Source: Strigamia acuminata (Eukaryota > Arthropoda > Chilopoda > Geophilomorpha > Linotaeniidae). From it: a DNA stretch of 64,000 bases. Below are positions 32,808-44,536 of this stretch, one piece after another. How positions within the stretch are numbered: position 1 is the first letter of the stretch; every line of letters starts with the position of its first letter. The notes beneath the pieces are model-generated. The model saw only the letters and a list, made by a program, of their open reading frames with translations. It did not search any database and was not told where the DNA came from. The stretch lies in the NCBI GenBank assembly GCA_949358305.1, contig OX442322.1:5580001-5644000 (forward strand), given 5' to 3'. The position numbers were made by a program, and so were the translations under genes.

Positions 32808-35033
32808 ATGACTAATAACCAGCATCACATGAACAGCCGTGGTAAGGAAAGAACTTGTTTGACCGGTGGAATGAATCTATCCGGGTTTATACCTGTTCCT
32901 AATGGAACTGAAGAAGTGGAAAACCACGCGGTCCATAATGGCGTTTCAAATGAAACAGCCGGACCATCTGGAGAGAATAGGGCTCCACGTGAACCTACTC
33001 CGCCTGGAGAAGAGGAATGCATTCCTGAAGGTTCTCATTTAGGCCGAGGCGGTCTATTATTTTGTCAGGATCATGGTTTGAACCCAAACCAGTTTAGATC
33101 TTTGACCGAAGTGTTAGATTTTGTACACGCGCAACGTGCTACATCGGAGCATCCTAATTCCCCAGCCAGCCAAAGATTAAATAATTTTAGTCCCACTCCT
33201 TCGACGCCTATTTCTAGATATAGAAATAAAAATGCACAACCTCCTCAAGATCAGTCGAATTTGACACCAGGAGATTTTAATCGTGCTTTCCAACAACGAT
33301 TACGAGCAAATAATTTCGCTCGCAACCAACAAAGGGGATTTACAAATCCAGAGAACTTTGAGAATACGTTCACTAGAGCGAATTTGGGTCCGCCTAATAT
33401 GGCCAACCCTAATCCAAGTTTTCCAAACGGATCCAATAGTTGTCCAAATCTCGCTGGAAATTTGAACCCAAATTCAGGTGCGACAAGAGGTCCAAACCGC
33501 CGTTTTGACCCAAATTCTAGATTTGCAAACAATTCTAGTCCAGCACCTAACATACAAAGGGGTCACCCAGTTCCTCCGAACTCGAATAACCCAAATAATC
33601 CTTCTACTGGAACTCCAGGAAATTCAAATAACTATTTGAATCGGGGTACGCCAGGTAATTCGAACTATCGTCCGAATTTTGGTAATCACGAAAGTTCGAA
33701 CAACCGTCCGAATTTTGACAATCGGGGTAATTCTAATAATCATTCGAATTATGGGAACCAAGGCAATTCGAATAACCATTCGAACTTTGGTAACCACAGC
33801 AGGTCAAATCAAGGAGGGTCGAATAATTTCAACCTTAATAGTGGTGGCTCAAGTCAAAATAACTCGAGTCAACCAAATAATGGCGGGTCGTCAAACGACA
33901 ACTCGCGCCCCCCCAGTAGCTTTGGAATGACGGCTGATGACCTCGCGTCAATTGCCACGACCATGCATAAATTAATGCAAGCTGGAAAAAGTTCCGCCAC
34001 TGTCCCTCAAACTAACTGTTTGAAACCACCAGATATCCCTGTATTCTCCGGAAAAGCAGAAGAAAGCGAACGCTTTCTCAATATTGTAAAAAATGTCGCT
34101 TTCCTGCGAAACATGTCACTCAATGACATGCTTGTTAAAGGCGTGGCCGGTTATTTAACCGAGCAAGCGCATGGTTGGTTTCATGAAAGGAGAGAAGATT
34201 TCATATCTTGGGAAGTATTTGAACAGGCGTTCAAAGAACGGTTTGTAGCCACTCGACAAGAGCGGACGAACCAACTAACTAAGTTGAAACAACTAGAAAC
34301 AGAAAGTCTTTACGACTTTATGCACAAATATTACCAGTTATGGATATTACAAGACAGTCTTGATGCAAAAGGGGCTGGTTGTCTTTTTATCGGGAGTGTA
34401 ACTCCTGCTAATGATTTGCTTTTGCATACGCAAGGCATAGCGGATTTGCCTCTGACAGAGATTTATACCGTTATAACAAAAAATAAAGGCTTGTACAGTC
34501 GTACAGCTAATGGAGCAAGGGAAAATATTTCCAATCCAGTTGTTTTCCCACCTCGGAAAACTGACACTCGTCCTCAGCCAAAGACAAATGTTAAATCTTT
34601 AACTTTGGATTCACAAGAACAACTTAATATTTGTGAAGAAGAGTTACCTGAGGAATGCGAGGCCGTTTATTTAATAAATGGAGTAGTAGATCAGACCAGA
34701 CGTGGTCAATTAGTTTGTTACCACTGTAAGAAACCAGGACACATGCGTCGAGAATGTCCAGATTTAAAACCACGTGCAAATTTCAACTCTGAAGAGTTGC
34801 AAAAACGAAGTACGCCGGATTCCCCGACTGTGGATCCTACTTCTAAACGTCCTAATAATAGGTGGATAACTCAAGAAGTGTTGGATGCAACACTAGATGC
34901 TAAACTTGATGCGAAATTAAATACTTTTGAAAATAAGTTACAAACTTCGCTGACCAACTCGTTGGCAGAAATGGACAAAACTTTAATCAAGCCAGAATCT
35001 GCTGATTCAAGTGCGACTAGTTCAAAAAACTAG
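32808..35033 (+). CDS. gag: Gyp2 gag polyprotein
   Basis: This 741-residue structural protein starts at the ATG at 32808 (MTNNQHHMNSRGKE). The N-terminal third is proline and asparagine-rich. Residues about 255-370 form an Asn/Gly/Ser-rich tract with an imperfect 12-residue (36-bp) tandem repeat around GNSNNHSNFGNH. A retrotransposon-gag domain follows (LPDIPVFSGKAEES-type start near 34030; EQAHGWFHERREDF; LYDFMHKYYQLW), then one zinc knuckle (CYHCKKPGHMRREC, near 34718) and a C-terminal helical tail. The stop TAG at 35031 comes directly after a slippery A AAA AAC, so a minority of ribosomes should continue into pol. Confidence 0.93.
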   Translation: MTNNQHHMNSRGKERTCLTGGMNLSGFIPVPNGTEEVENHAVHNGVSNETAGPSGENRAPREPTPPGEEECIPEGSHLGRGGLLFCQDHGLNPNQFRSLTEVLDFVHAQRATSEHPNSPASQRLNNFSPTPSTPISRYRNKNAQPPQDQSNLTPGDFNRAFQQRLRANNFARNQQRGFTNPENFENTFTRANLGPPNMANPNPSFPNGSNSCPNLAGNLNPNSGATRGPNRRFDPNSRFANNSSPAPNIQRGHPVPPNSNNPNNPSTGTPGNSNNYLNRGTPGNSNYRPNFGNHESSNNRPNFDNRGNSNNHSNYGNQGNSNNHSNFGNHSRSNQGGSNNFNLNSGGSSQNNSSQPNNGGSSNDNSRPPSSFGMTADDLASIATTMHKLMQAGKSSATVPQTNCLKPPDIPVFSGKAEESERFLNIVKNVAFLRNMSLNDMLVKGVAGYLTEQAHGWFHERREDFISWEVFEQAFKERFVATRQERTNQLTKLKQLETESLYDFMHKYYQLWILQDSLDAKGAGCLFIGSVTPANDLLLHTQGIADLPLTEIYTVITKNKGLYSRTANGARENISNPVVFPPRKTDTRPQPKTNVKSLTLDSQEQLNICEEELPEECEAVYLINGVVDQTRRGQLVCYHCKKPGHMRRECPDLKPRANFNSEELQKRSTPDSPTVDPTSKRPNNRWITQEVLDATLDAKLDAKLNTFENKLQTSLTNSLAEMDKTLIKPESADSSATSSKN

Positions 35034-35073
35034 ATCCGGGGGACGAAGGTTTATTCCATCCCCCAGAAGTGGC
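35024..35073 (+). promoter_or_regulatory. Predicted -1 ribosomal frameshift site of Gyp2 gag-pol
   Basis: The heptamer AAAAAAC (35024-35030) lies in gag register as tcA AAA AAC, the canonical X XXY YYZ layout, just before the gag TAG. Seven bases further, GGGGGA (about 35038-35043) can pair with TCCCCC (about 35058-35064) to form a short hairpin with weak outer pairs. The -1 frame is open from here through pol. Seen in sequence; activity is inferred. Confidence 0.8.
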
Positions 35074-38000
35074 TAATGCTACGTCGGAATCTTTATTTAT
35101 GGATGTAGACACAACTTGTCTTGAAGTAGCCACTAGTCATAGTGGCGGAGTAGAGGAAAATTTGCAAGAAATGACAGAACAATTAAAAAATCTGACATTA
35201 TTTCCTCACAAGTGTTACACGAAGAAATTCTGTAGACTTCGCCGACTCAACAGAGTCATAGGCGGCAATAATTTGCACAATATTACTTTAGGTAATAATA
35301 AAGATGATCCTCGAATGAAGATCACAATTGGTGGGCTCACCTATAACGCGCTCATGGATACAGGAGCATCTCAATGTTACATTGGAGAACAACTTTTGTC
35401 TGAAACTCAGGCTCTGCCGGAATTTTTGCAAGAGGCTCCCAGAAACATGTTGGTTAACGCTGTAGGCGTAGCACACAAGCCTGTCGGACAAATAACTTTG
35501 TGCGTGCAATGGGCTGATGAATTTACACCAATGAATTTCATCGTTTTAGCAAAACGAGTTTGTGGCTTGATACTTGGCCACAATTTCATGCGCAGACAGA
35601 AAATTAGTCCGCATCCACATTTACAAGAGTTCTCTTGTGCAGATAAACCTAATTGGTCCGCTCCTTATGAATCGGAAGAAGCCAATTTGGCCCTCGCCCC
35701 ATTAAATCGAATTACTTTCGATTATTTAGGACTGTCGTCCACTCTCAACTCAATTGAGTTAACAGACACTCCTGTGTTGACTTGGGATGAAAAATTAGTT
35801 GAGGAGAGCGACTGCACTCCAGAACAACGTCTAGCACTTCGCGAAGTGGTTAACTCGATACCGAATGTATTTCGTGATCAAGTTGGGTGCACTAACGTGA
35901 CCCAACATCGTATTAAGTTCAAAGAAGGGCATTCATTGCCCAAAATGCAGTATAGAATATATAACCCGGCCAAGAGAGCCATTATGACCAAACTAGCTGC
36001 AGAATTGGAACAGGATGGACTCATTGAAAAGGCCAAAGGGCCCTTCATAAGTCATCCCGTCATTGTTGCGAAGCCTGACGGCTCGTATAGGATGTGCATC
36101 GACTACCGGTGGCTAAATGCCATCACTGAAGTCGAAGTAATACAAATGCCAAGTATTGACCTTTTATTGCATAATACTGGTCCGGCAAAGTATTTTACGT
36201 CTATCGACCTTGTTAAAGTTTACTACCAAGTCGAAATGCGTGAGGAAGATCGTCCAAAAACGGCGTTTTATACGCCAAACGGCCCTTATCAATTTGTGCG
36301 AATGCCGTTCGGCCTTTGCAATGCGCCTTGTACTTTCCAGCGTCTGATGGAAGGCATTTTAGGCTCAGCTTTACAAGACTACGCATTAGTTTATTTGGAT
36401 GACGTAATTGTGTATTCAGATAATTGGGATGATCATCTCAAACATGTCCGAGATGTTTTGGAAAGGCTTAACCAAGCCAACATGACGATAAATAAAGCGA
36501 AATCTCGTTTTGGGCGTACAGAATTAAAATTCTTGGGCCACTGGATTAAACCCGAAGGTCTCTTCGGTGATCCCGATAAAATATCGGCGATCATGAAATT
36601 TCCCACCCCCACGTGTGCTAAAGACATTCAGCGCTTTCACGGCATGACTAACTTCTTCAGGAAGTTTGTTCCAAATCACGGAACTATTGCCGCACCATAC
36701 ACACGTATGATGAATGAGAAAACTCCATTTGAATGGGGAGATGAGCAGACAGAAGCTTTTAATAAAATTAAAGAGCTACTTTGTGGTGACAATTGTCTAC
36801 ACAAACCAGATATGACTTTACCATTTGTTGTCATGACTGACGCTTCACATGAAGGCTTAGGAGCTGTCCTTTGCCAAGACGTCGATATATTCGATGAAAA
36901 GAAGCAGAAAAACATTTCTGTACCCAAACCTGTAGCTTATGCAAGCAGAGTTTTACGTGGAGCGGAGAAGCGTTATACAACGCCGGAACTCGAATGTCTC
37001 GCAGTCGTGTGGGCTATTGATCGATTTAAACCATATCTCGAATATGGTACATTCACTTTAGAGTCAGATGCAGAAGCACTGAAATGGTTGATGCGAACGC
37101 CTGAACCATCTGGGAAATTTGGCCGATGGGCCTTAAGAATCCAATGTGGAAATTTTAAAATTGTTTTTCGAAAAGGTGCTGCTAACCAAGTTGCAGATGC
37201 ACTTTCTAGAGCCCCACTAACAGAGGAAGACATTCCTCTTCGAGATCATGTGGAACCTGTCAAAATTAAACAATACTGGCCTGAGTGGGACGGAAATCCT
37301 TCTGTTTCATTAAATCGTGCCCCGGAGAAACGAGAATATTTGGCTAGTGTGCGTTCCTATTTTTCAGAAAATTCTAAAGAATGTTCTGAAGAAAAGGAGG
37401 GGGAGGAAGTACAAGAAACCTTGTACAGTGCGTTGACTGAAGTACTTAAAGAAGTCCCTCCTACAAGGAGAGAAATAATAGATGCTCAGTTACTAGATAC
37501 TGAATGCAAACGCATTCGAGAATATTTATTGAATGACAAGGTTGTTGGGATACCACAATCTGAAATAAAAGAATGGAAAAACAAAGTCAAAAACTATTGT
37601 TTAGACAAAAAAGAAATTGATGGTGATGAAATGATCATCTATTTTAACCCTTCGTTCGAAGAGGAATTAAACGATTCGGGAAACGGCTTTAAAGCCGTTG
37701 TACCCAGTTCACTCGTAAAACGAGTACTCTTCGCTTGTCATGGCCACCCCCTAAGCGGTCACGCTGGGATGAGTAAGACGCTTGAGAAAACGCGTTTAAT
37801 ATATTTCTGGCCTGGTATGAGTAGAAGTGTCAGGAACTACGTCAAAAGTTGCACGCACTGTGCTCAGTACAAGCCTATTCAACAGAAAAGGCACGCAGCT
37901 CCTTACACGCCACACAACATGACCAATCCTTGGGAATGTATTAACATGGACTTGATGGGCCCAAAACCCGCGGGAAGGTCCCAAAACCAGTATATTTTTG

Positions 38001-39229
38001 TCATTATTGACTATTGTACCAAGTTCGTTGAAATTAAGGCTTTAACCAAAGCCACGAGCGCTAACTGCGTTCAAGAATTAAGATCTGTTACAAACAGATG
38101 GGGACACCCCAAAAAGATTGTAAGCGATAACGGAAAACAATTTGTTTCCGATATTTACAATGAGTATTGCGAAATGTACAACATTCGCCCGTCCCATACA
38201 AGCACGTATCATGCCCAGGCGAACCCGACAGAGCGAGCCAATAGAGATATAAAGACGATGCTGGCTTTGTACACAGATGTGCACACGCAATGGCCACGAT
38301 ATTTAGACGAATTCGCGTTCGCGATGAGAAATAATGTCTCAGCGGCAACGGGCTCAAGCCCAATGTTACTGAACACAGGACGAATCGTAACATTACCTTT
38401 CGACCCAAGGATTATTAAACATGCCAATCCATTTGACAAAGAAAATCCAGAAAAATATGTCAGAGTACTATTAGATATATTACGCAGATCGCATCAAGAG
38501 ATGCACCGCAGAATTCAATTGAATTTTGAACGACATAGAAAAATACACGAACAAAAGTTCGTAATTACGGAGTTTGAAGTTGGAGATTTAGTTTGGAAAC
38601 AAACTCACATTCTCTCGTGCGCAGATAAAAATATTTCTGCTGGTTTCGCAGAGAAGAGAGATGGTCCGTGGGAGATTACTAAAGTACTTCCAGGCGGAGC
38701 GTATAAATTACGCAAATTATCTGATGGTTTGATCGAAAAATCAGTAAATATTAAAGCGTTGTATCCCTATACTCCGTCGTACCCGATTGAGACTTGGAAG
38801 ATAGGACAAAAGTCCGCCTCTTACTCGCCTCAAGAAAATCCTAAATGGATGGACGAAAGTAATCAACTTCCGGATGCTGAAGAAATGGAATTAATTCCTG
38901 AAACTTCCTCAGAAATTCCAATGGAATTATCCGACTCAACTTCAGTGCAGATTGACAAATCTGCGCCAACAAAGTCTAAACATAGACATAGACAACGCTT
39001 AACTGCTATGGAAAAGAAAGCGGCGTTAAAAAGAGGTGAAGTTCCAAAGAAACCACCTCGAAAACCCCGCAAACCCCAACCGATAGTTCCACGAACTAGC
39101 ACTCGTCCACGACGAGAACGAAAACCAAATCCTAAATATGCAGATGAAAATTTCGTGCGAAACATCACTGCAGTATTTAAAAAACCTTACCAACAACGAG
39201 GAAAAGCCTCAAAGTTTTGTTGGAATTGA
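35031..39229 (+). CDS. pol: Gyp2 pol polyprotein (protease, reverse transcriptase, RNase H, integrase)
   Basis: The -1 frame is open from the shift site to a stop at 39227-39229, about 1399 codons. No ATG is needed because it is made as a gag-pol fusion. In order: protease DTGAS (near 35357); reverse transcriptase with the fingers region MCIDYRWLNA, FGLCNAPCTFQ and the catalytic YLDDVIVYSD (near 36396); RNase H with TDASHEGLG, ELECLAVVWA and LESDAEAL; integrase with an HH-CC zinc site (GHPLSGHAGM...CTHCAQYK) and the triad in NMDLMGPK, SDNGKQF and NPTERANRD; then a basic, proline-rich tail. All key residues are present. Domain order gives Ty3/gypsy. Confidence 0.95.
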
Positions 39230-40280
39230 TAAGTTTTATTCAAAACTTGAAGACTGTAATTATTTACATGTCTGACAGGTGTAGTGATTTATAATCTCAA
39301 CACCGGGGGACAAGATATTACGATATTTATTGAAATTTATATTAAAATATGAATTTGTTGCGATGAATTAAATATTCGATAGAATATTTTAATTTTTTGG
39401 TCGTATTTACATGTGTTTTAACCAAAATACAGAGAATTACTTTGAAAAGTGATAATCTCGCGTAATTACGAAGGTACGAGACTTACGAGGTGTGATTAAA
39501 CCTCGAACCCGACAATTAATAGGGAATAAAATTCCCAGGGTTCATTGCACACAAACACTTCGTAAAACACGTGGATACAAGTGACTTCGTCCCTTTGTCC
39601 CTCTTCATTTTTCGACTCGAGATTTCAACGCTAATTCAATTAGCAACCTCAGCAAGGAAAACAAGCTTCAACAGTAAGTAGTTTTCAAATATATTCTTTG
39701 ACCAAAGAATTGGAAAAATTGTTCGCAACAATTGAAAAATATCGGCGTCCCGATAAAAAATTAGAAATTCACGTGTATTATAAGCGTGAATCGGCATTAA
39801 ATCACTCTGGAAGTTTAGCTATTCAGTCGAATAGTTGGGTTAAATATTAATAATGAATTATTAAGATTTAAGTATGTAGGCACTAATTATTTAAATCAAG
39901 TCGCGGTCGAGGCTTGCATAAATTATTTGGCGATGAATTTTCGATGTAAGATATTTATTAGACTAAGTGTTAATTAATTAATACGAAAAGTTATCTTTGA
40001 TACTCGGAAGTTGGATTAAATAGTTTACAAAACTAAGGGGATTTTTTCTTTTGAAAAATCAACAAGTTGCGATTTTCGATGAAAAATCACTGTCAGGCGA
40101 GTCCATTCTCGTGTCATAAACACAAGGGGAATGAGACTCATTAGTGTCACGTGTTAAGGGTTATAAATAACTCGAGTTGTGTATTTTCGTTGCGAACAAT
40201 ACGTTTTAATTCTTTGGACTCAAGGAATGATTATTTAGAGTGGAATTATTTTTAATAAAATAATTTATTTGCGTCTGCAG
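39230..40280 (+). other. Gyp2 pol-to-ORF3 spacer with a probable intron
   Basis: The spacer is AT-rich and non-coding. A good donor, ACA/GTAAGTAG, lies at 39674, and an acceptor, TTTGCGTCTGCAG, ends at 40280, immediately before the ORF3 ATG. This predicts a 607-bp intron and a separate spliced mRNA for ORF3, with an untranslated first exon. A further donor in the 5' leader is likely but not identified. Confidence 0.6.
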
Positions 40281-41798
40281 ATGGGAAGTGGTAAGCACCG
40301 TTCAAAACGGAGTCATCGACGACACCGACATGAAAGCTCCAGCTCGTCCACCTCGTCTAGTGACGAGCAACGCCGTTCAGCGGAACGTGCTTACATGAGG
40401 GCCCAACCGATACCGACGGCGCCCGCCTCGATGTACGCCCTGACGCCGCTGCAACTCGCAACGCTTAATTGGCTGAGCGTCCATCCGGACGGACTTCCGC
40501 TCGACTTTAATGCGATGATGCAGGCCCCATCCACTTCTGCGCAGCCAACCGTTTATGAGTCGGCGCAATTGGCCCCGTTGGCCCAGGTAGCATATCCGCC
40601 TGTAAACGTTATTAACGTCCCGTTGGCCCCGCATTCGCCAGAATTTCGGCCGCCAACTGCAAGCGTGGCGCCCACCGTCGCCAACACGTCGAATGCGGCT
40701 GCACCGACTGTGACGGGACAATCAGCGTCTGCTACGCATCTTCCTGCTGGTGCTGAGTCTTCTGCGTCAGAATACGGATGGAATGAGCCGCCGCCGGGCG
40801 CTCTGCGTTATTCGGAGCCTGTTTCTCGCAACCGCGAGTACCGAGCGGCCAACAAGGCCAGAAAGAAGGACGAGAAGGCCCGCCTGCGCAAGGAGCAGTG
40901 CGAACGAGACATGGCAGCCGGAATACCTCACGATAACATCGTGACGGACCAGGCAACAGAGACGATCTGCCCATTTTGCGTCGGCTGTGGGTGGTGCTGC
41001 GGTGCATCCGCAGGCTCTTCTCTAATGCGTTGTCCAAACTGCCGTGGAAGGAAAACGCGACCGCGTTCGGAGCCGTGGCGCAAGGAGGTTCAGCCCCACG
41101 TGGTGAAAGGCATTAAGCCTAACAAGAAGCGATGTTGGGCTCACTGCCCAAAGTGCCGACTTTTCTTGAATAGTCGCGGCGAAGCGGTTTACATCGACCC
41201 GCGCTTCCTCACCTGGGCCCGCGCTGAAGCCAACGCCGGTGTAAGAGTCGAACTCCTTCGACAGTCGCCGCCGCCATCTGAGGACTCCGAAGTTTCTACT
41301 GAAACTGTCCAAGCCGTCGAGAGCGCCGGAAGCGAGGTGCAGGAAGAATTCGTTCGACCAAGAGCGATGTCGCGTGGACGAGGCTGTCTGACGCTCGACC
41401 GAGCGAGAGAAATTGCCAAGGTTCAACGAACCAACATCTTGGCACGAGGGCGAGCTCGTAAGCTTCAACAGGCTGTTGAAACGTCGTCTAAACCCGTGGA
41501 GGATCCTCCAGCGGCCGTAACCGACGTGTCTAGTGCCCCTCCAGCGTCTAAGTCTGAGACTTCGGACGACGCACAGTTCGAGGACGCCGAGGAGTTGCTC
41601 TCCGTCGTCGATTTCGTGGCCGAGTTGCTCGAGGATCTGCCGTTCCCACCTTCGAGCCCAGAAGAGATTGAAGCTCCGGAAGAAGCTGTGTTTTCCGCCG
41701 TCTCGACAGAGGCGACTGAAGAATCGGATTTTCTGACTTCTGCTGAAGTCGAGAAAAAGGAAGAGAAAGATTCGACTGACGTCGAAAAGAAGGATTAA
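40281..41798 (+). CDS. Gyp2 ORF3: zinc-motif protein in the env position
   Basis: The first ATG after the acceptor is at 40281 (MGSGKHRSKRSHRRHRHE), giving 505 residues. It starts with a basic Arg/His/Ser tail, then an Ala/Pro-rich region, then a cysteine module at about residues 230-310: CPFCVGCGW, a CPNCRGRK about 25 residues on, and HCPKCRLF. CxxCxGxG recalls DnaJ-type zinc sites. The C-terminal third is acidic (Glu/Asp/Ser). There is no signal peptide, membrane span or furin-type site, so it is not a usual envelope protein. A homologue is encoded by Gyp1 copy c (63385-61841); the block GIPHDN just before the cysteines is shared. Function unknown; an RNA or chromatin-binding accessory protein is possible. 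Confidence 0.8.
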   Translation: MGSGKHRSKRSHRRHRHESSSSSTSSSDEQRRSAERAYMRAQPIPTAPASMYALTPLQLATLNWLSVHPDGLPLDFNAMMQAPSTSAQPTVYESAQLAPLAQVAYPPVNVINVPLAPHSPEFRPPTASVAPTVANTSNAAAPTVTGQSASATHLPAGAESSASEYGWNEPPPGALRYSEPVSRNREYRAANKARKKDEKARLRKEQCERDMAAGIPHDNIVTDQATETICPFCVGCGWCCGASAGSSLMRCPNCRGRKTRPRSEPWRKEVQPHVVKGIKPNKKRCWAHCPKCRLFLNSRGEAVYIDPRFLTWARAEANAGVRVELLRQSPPPSEDSEVSTETVQAVESAGSEVQEEFVRPRAMSRGRGCLTLDRAREIAKVQRTNILARGRARKLQQAVETSSKPVEDPPAAVTDVSSAPPASKSETSDDAQFEDAEELLSVVDFVAELLEDLPFPPSSPEEIEAPEEAVFSAVSTEATEESDFLTSAEVEKKEEKDSTDVEKKD

Positions 41799-42541
41799 AA
41801 CGGACAAAATTAACGTTCGTTATTTTTCCGAGTGGAGATTTTTATGACTAAAAATACTCCAAGTGTTTTGTTGTGTTTTTTGCAATTACGAAATATTCTC
41901 ATGAGTGTTGTGTTTGTTTGGTTTCAAGATTTTGAACTAATCATTAAAATACTCGAACGAGTATAGTTTAATTTTAAAATTGGATTCAATTTAATTTTTC
42001 GTTTTCGAATTCAATTTGAGCATTTATGGAACTAATCATATTAATATATGTTTGTTTGATTTATTTGCGAATTTCATAATTATTTGTGGAAATTGTGTTT
42101 GTTTTGCTTTGTTCAAAGTGTTGAAGAATTTCAAGTTGAAATTCAATAATTTTTATGACAATCGTAATAAAAATTACTAGTTTAGATTTTCGATAAATAA
42201 AATTTTGCATAAGTTTATTCTTTATTGATTATCTTGTTGATTAATAAGCTATGAATAAGTTTATTTGACGGAGAATTAAAATTTCTATCGAAATTAGTTT
42301 TCTCGAACATGTATCCATGTTCGGACGAGTTCATTTCCGTCGCTTAGCAACCGGGAGTTGCGTTGTACAGGGAAGCCGATTAGCCTAATCGGGTGATGAA
42401 GTTTCTGAAAGAAATAACATGATTAAGTTTAATAAAATACTTACCAAGTGGATTAATTCGATAGAATTAGGTGAACATTTCTTATACATTAAGAATGACA
42501 ATTGAAGAGTTGGTAAACTCTATGCTTGTCACCGGGGGATG
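41799..42541 (+). other. Gyp2 3' non-coding region and polypurine tract
   Basis: AT-rich, no ORF. It ends in GGGGGATG (42534-42541) directly before the 3' LTR, the plus-strand primer for reverse transcription. The Gyp1 copy c element has the same AAGGGGGATG arrangement at 48540-48530 on the minus strand. Confidence 0.8.
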
Positions 42542-44288
42542 TGTGATGATTACAAATCAGTATTTATCAATGTTCACAATAGATGGCGCTGTTTAACAAA
42601 CGCGCGCAATTCAAACTCGATGAAACTAAAAAGCGTAATAAATTATTACTTGGACACGGTGATTAAAATAGAACTATTTTATTCAATATGAATTAAGTAT
42701 TAATTACTTGATGGTGTTGATTCTATCGAATCAATATCCACATTACTTACCTGTCAAAAGGAACCAATCGGACCTTTCCGGACCCCAACTGGGCCCATCT
42801 GGACATAGTCATATATTAGGGCCGGACTAGTGACCCACGAATCCACCGATTCGTACGCTGATTGGCTGTCGCCAATCTAGTAGTTCTACAGAACTATATA
42901 AGCTTCAGTTTTTCTCACTTCCAGTGCCTGGCTTGATAACTGAACTTGTATATTGTCTGTAGTTGAATTGTTATCGTTTGATTTCATTATTCTCTATCGA
43001 CACATCAGGCCACCTCAGCTCTCCACAGTTAGTATTCATTACTATTTTGTTATTGCTGTTGTAGGGCTATTTCGGGAAGGCTAACTCCGGTAATAGACAT
43101 GCATCCGCATGAAATGGCCCCGTAACGTTAGCCAGCTGTTCTACGGGACAGTAGGACTTCGTACGGTGGCTTAATATAACGGTCGTATACAGTACGACCT
43201 TGCTAAATGAAAGTAGGTCCCTCAGCTAACTGGCCACAGTCCGCTGCAGGATGGTTGTTGTAAACAGCCCACGCAGGTTCCCGTCTTTCTACGATTGGTC
43301 CTTCCGCTCGTTAAAAGTCGGTAAAGGCCTAATGCACAGGTAACACGCCGGGTTGGTAGCCCATGAGTAATATCTTCAGATGTTGCGATAAATAACTACC
43401 TGGATAATGGTAATCCAACGGCAGTGGCCAAATAATATTTTACCCGGTGCTCGATCATTGGATCCCGCCATCGTAAGGCATGCTGGCGGATGGAGGAGTC
43501 AAATCCTCCCGCGATGGTTCTCTCGACCGTCGTGACGGTCCCCGCCCCATCGTACCCTCCGGGTTAGTAACCCGTGAACAGGAGTTGAACAACACTGTGT
43601 TAAATAAATTACTCGGGCATTGGTAATCCTGTATTGGCAATATCTTTTTATACCGGTAAGTCCATAGAAATGTTTACCTGGTGGTTGGTACCACCGATAG
43701 CGAGTTAAAGCACACAATTAAATACTCGGCGCCTGATCACGAGATCTTGTCGTCGTAAGGCATGCTGGCGGATGGAGTCTCAACAACTCCCGCGACGTTC
43801 TTTCAATTGTCGTGACGGTCCCCGCCCAATTAATATTTATACAACAATTCATTTGTCGTATTCCACTAATTACTTTACTTTTATTCATTTGGAACATGGA
43901 ATATTCTGCTGAATATTCCTACTTATGCGAAGGACTCTTCGCGTTATTAGATACTCGATGCTGCGGACCAAATACGTCTCCGTAGCGATATTTGTGACGA
44001 TGCCGCAAGTCAGCCGTATCCCTCTGGCTTCGCCCGGATCCTCAACCAGTTGATGCCGCCCGTTTACACGCGTCAAGAACCCATATTTTGTTGTTAATAT
44101 TTAGTAATAAATATGTCATGTCACACTAAAACTGTAAGTTATTTCTACTTGATTACATATTCATGTTTGTGAAGGCTTCCGTAGCTTATCTCGGTTAGGT
44201 TGTTGCTAAACTTAGCAACGTCTTGTATAAACCGAATTATCTATCTCAAAAAGGACTAATAAATTAGCCCAAAAGTAGAATCGTCACA
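42542..44288 (+). repeat. Gyp2 3' LTR
   Basis: 1747 bp, the same length as the 5' LTR. Differences I could see are C/T near 42628, G/T near 42831, A/G near 43363 and C/A near 43678. Confidence 0.97.
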
Positions 44289-44536
44289 AACTGTAAACAA
44301 AAAAATTAATATAAGCATGTAAAAATATCAAAAAGTGTTATTTCTGAAAGTGTATTTTGTAATACTTGAAACGATATTCTGAAATTCAAAGTGTGAATTT
44401 GTTTTAATTTATCTTTAATTTGAAGTGTATATTATTGTAAATGAGCATGGATAACACATCCCAAGAGAATGAGTAGCACGTTATTGACCAAATTTAGTAT
44501 TTTGTTTTCGGGGTCCAAAAAGCTAAAAGAGGTGGC
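44289..44536 (+). other. NLTR1 internal region, 3' part
   Basis: About 250 non-coding bases continuing NLTR1 after the Gyp2 insertion and ending in a purine-rich tract before the 3' LTR. Confidence 0.7.

Larger units (their letters stand above)
29932..44288 (+). mobile_element. Gyp2: complete Ty3/gypsy element, 14,357 bp
   Basis: Two 1747-bp LTRs flanked by AACT on both sides (29928-29931 and 44289-44292). In order: LTR, tRNA-Gln-type primer site, leader, gag, -1 frame pol, an intron-containing third ORF, polypurine tract, LTR. All frames are open and the catalytic motifs are present. I found about four LTR differences, so insertion was recent relative to the host NLTR1. Confidence 0.97.

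Noticed and set aside
40281-41798. Gyp2 ORF3 as a retroviral envelope
   Set aside because: There is no signal peptide, hydrophobic fusion peptide, membrane span or furin-type site. The cysteines form CxxC zinc-type pairs.
41022-41807. 261-codon minus-strand ORF opposite Gyp2 ORF3
   Set aside because: It is fully antisense to a better-supported ORF with conserved cysteines in a homologue. Its composition is that of a mirrored frame.
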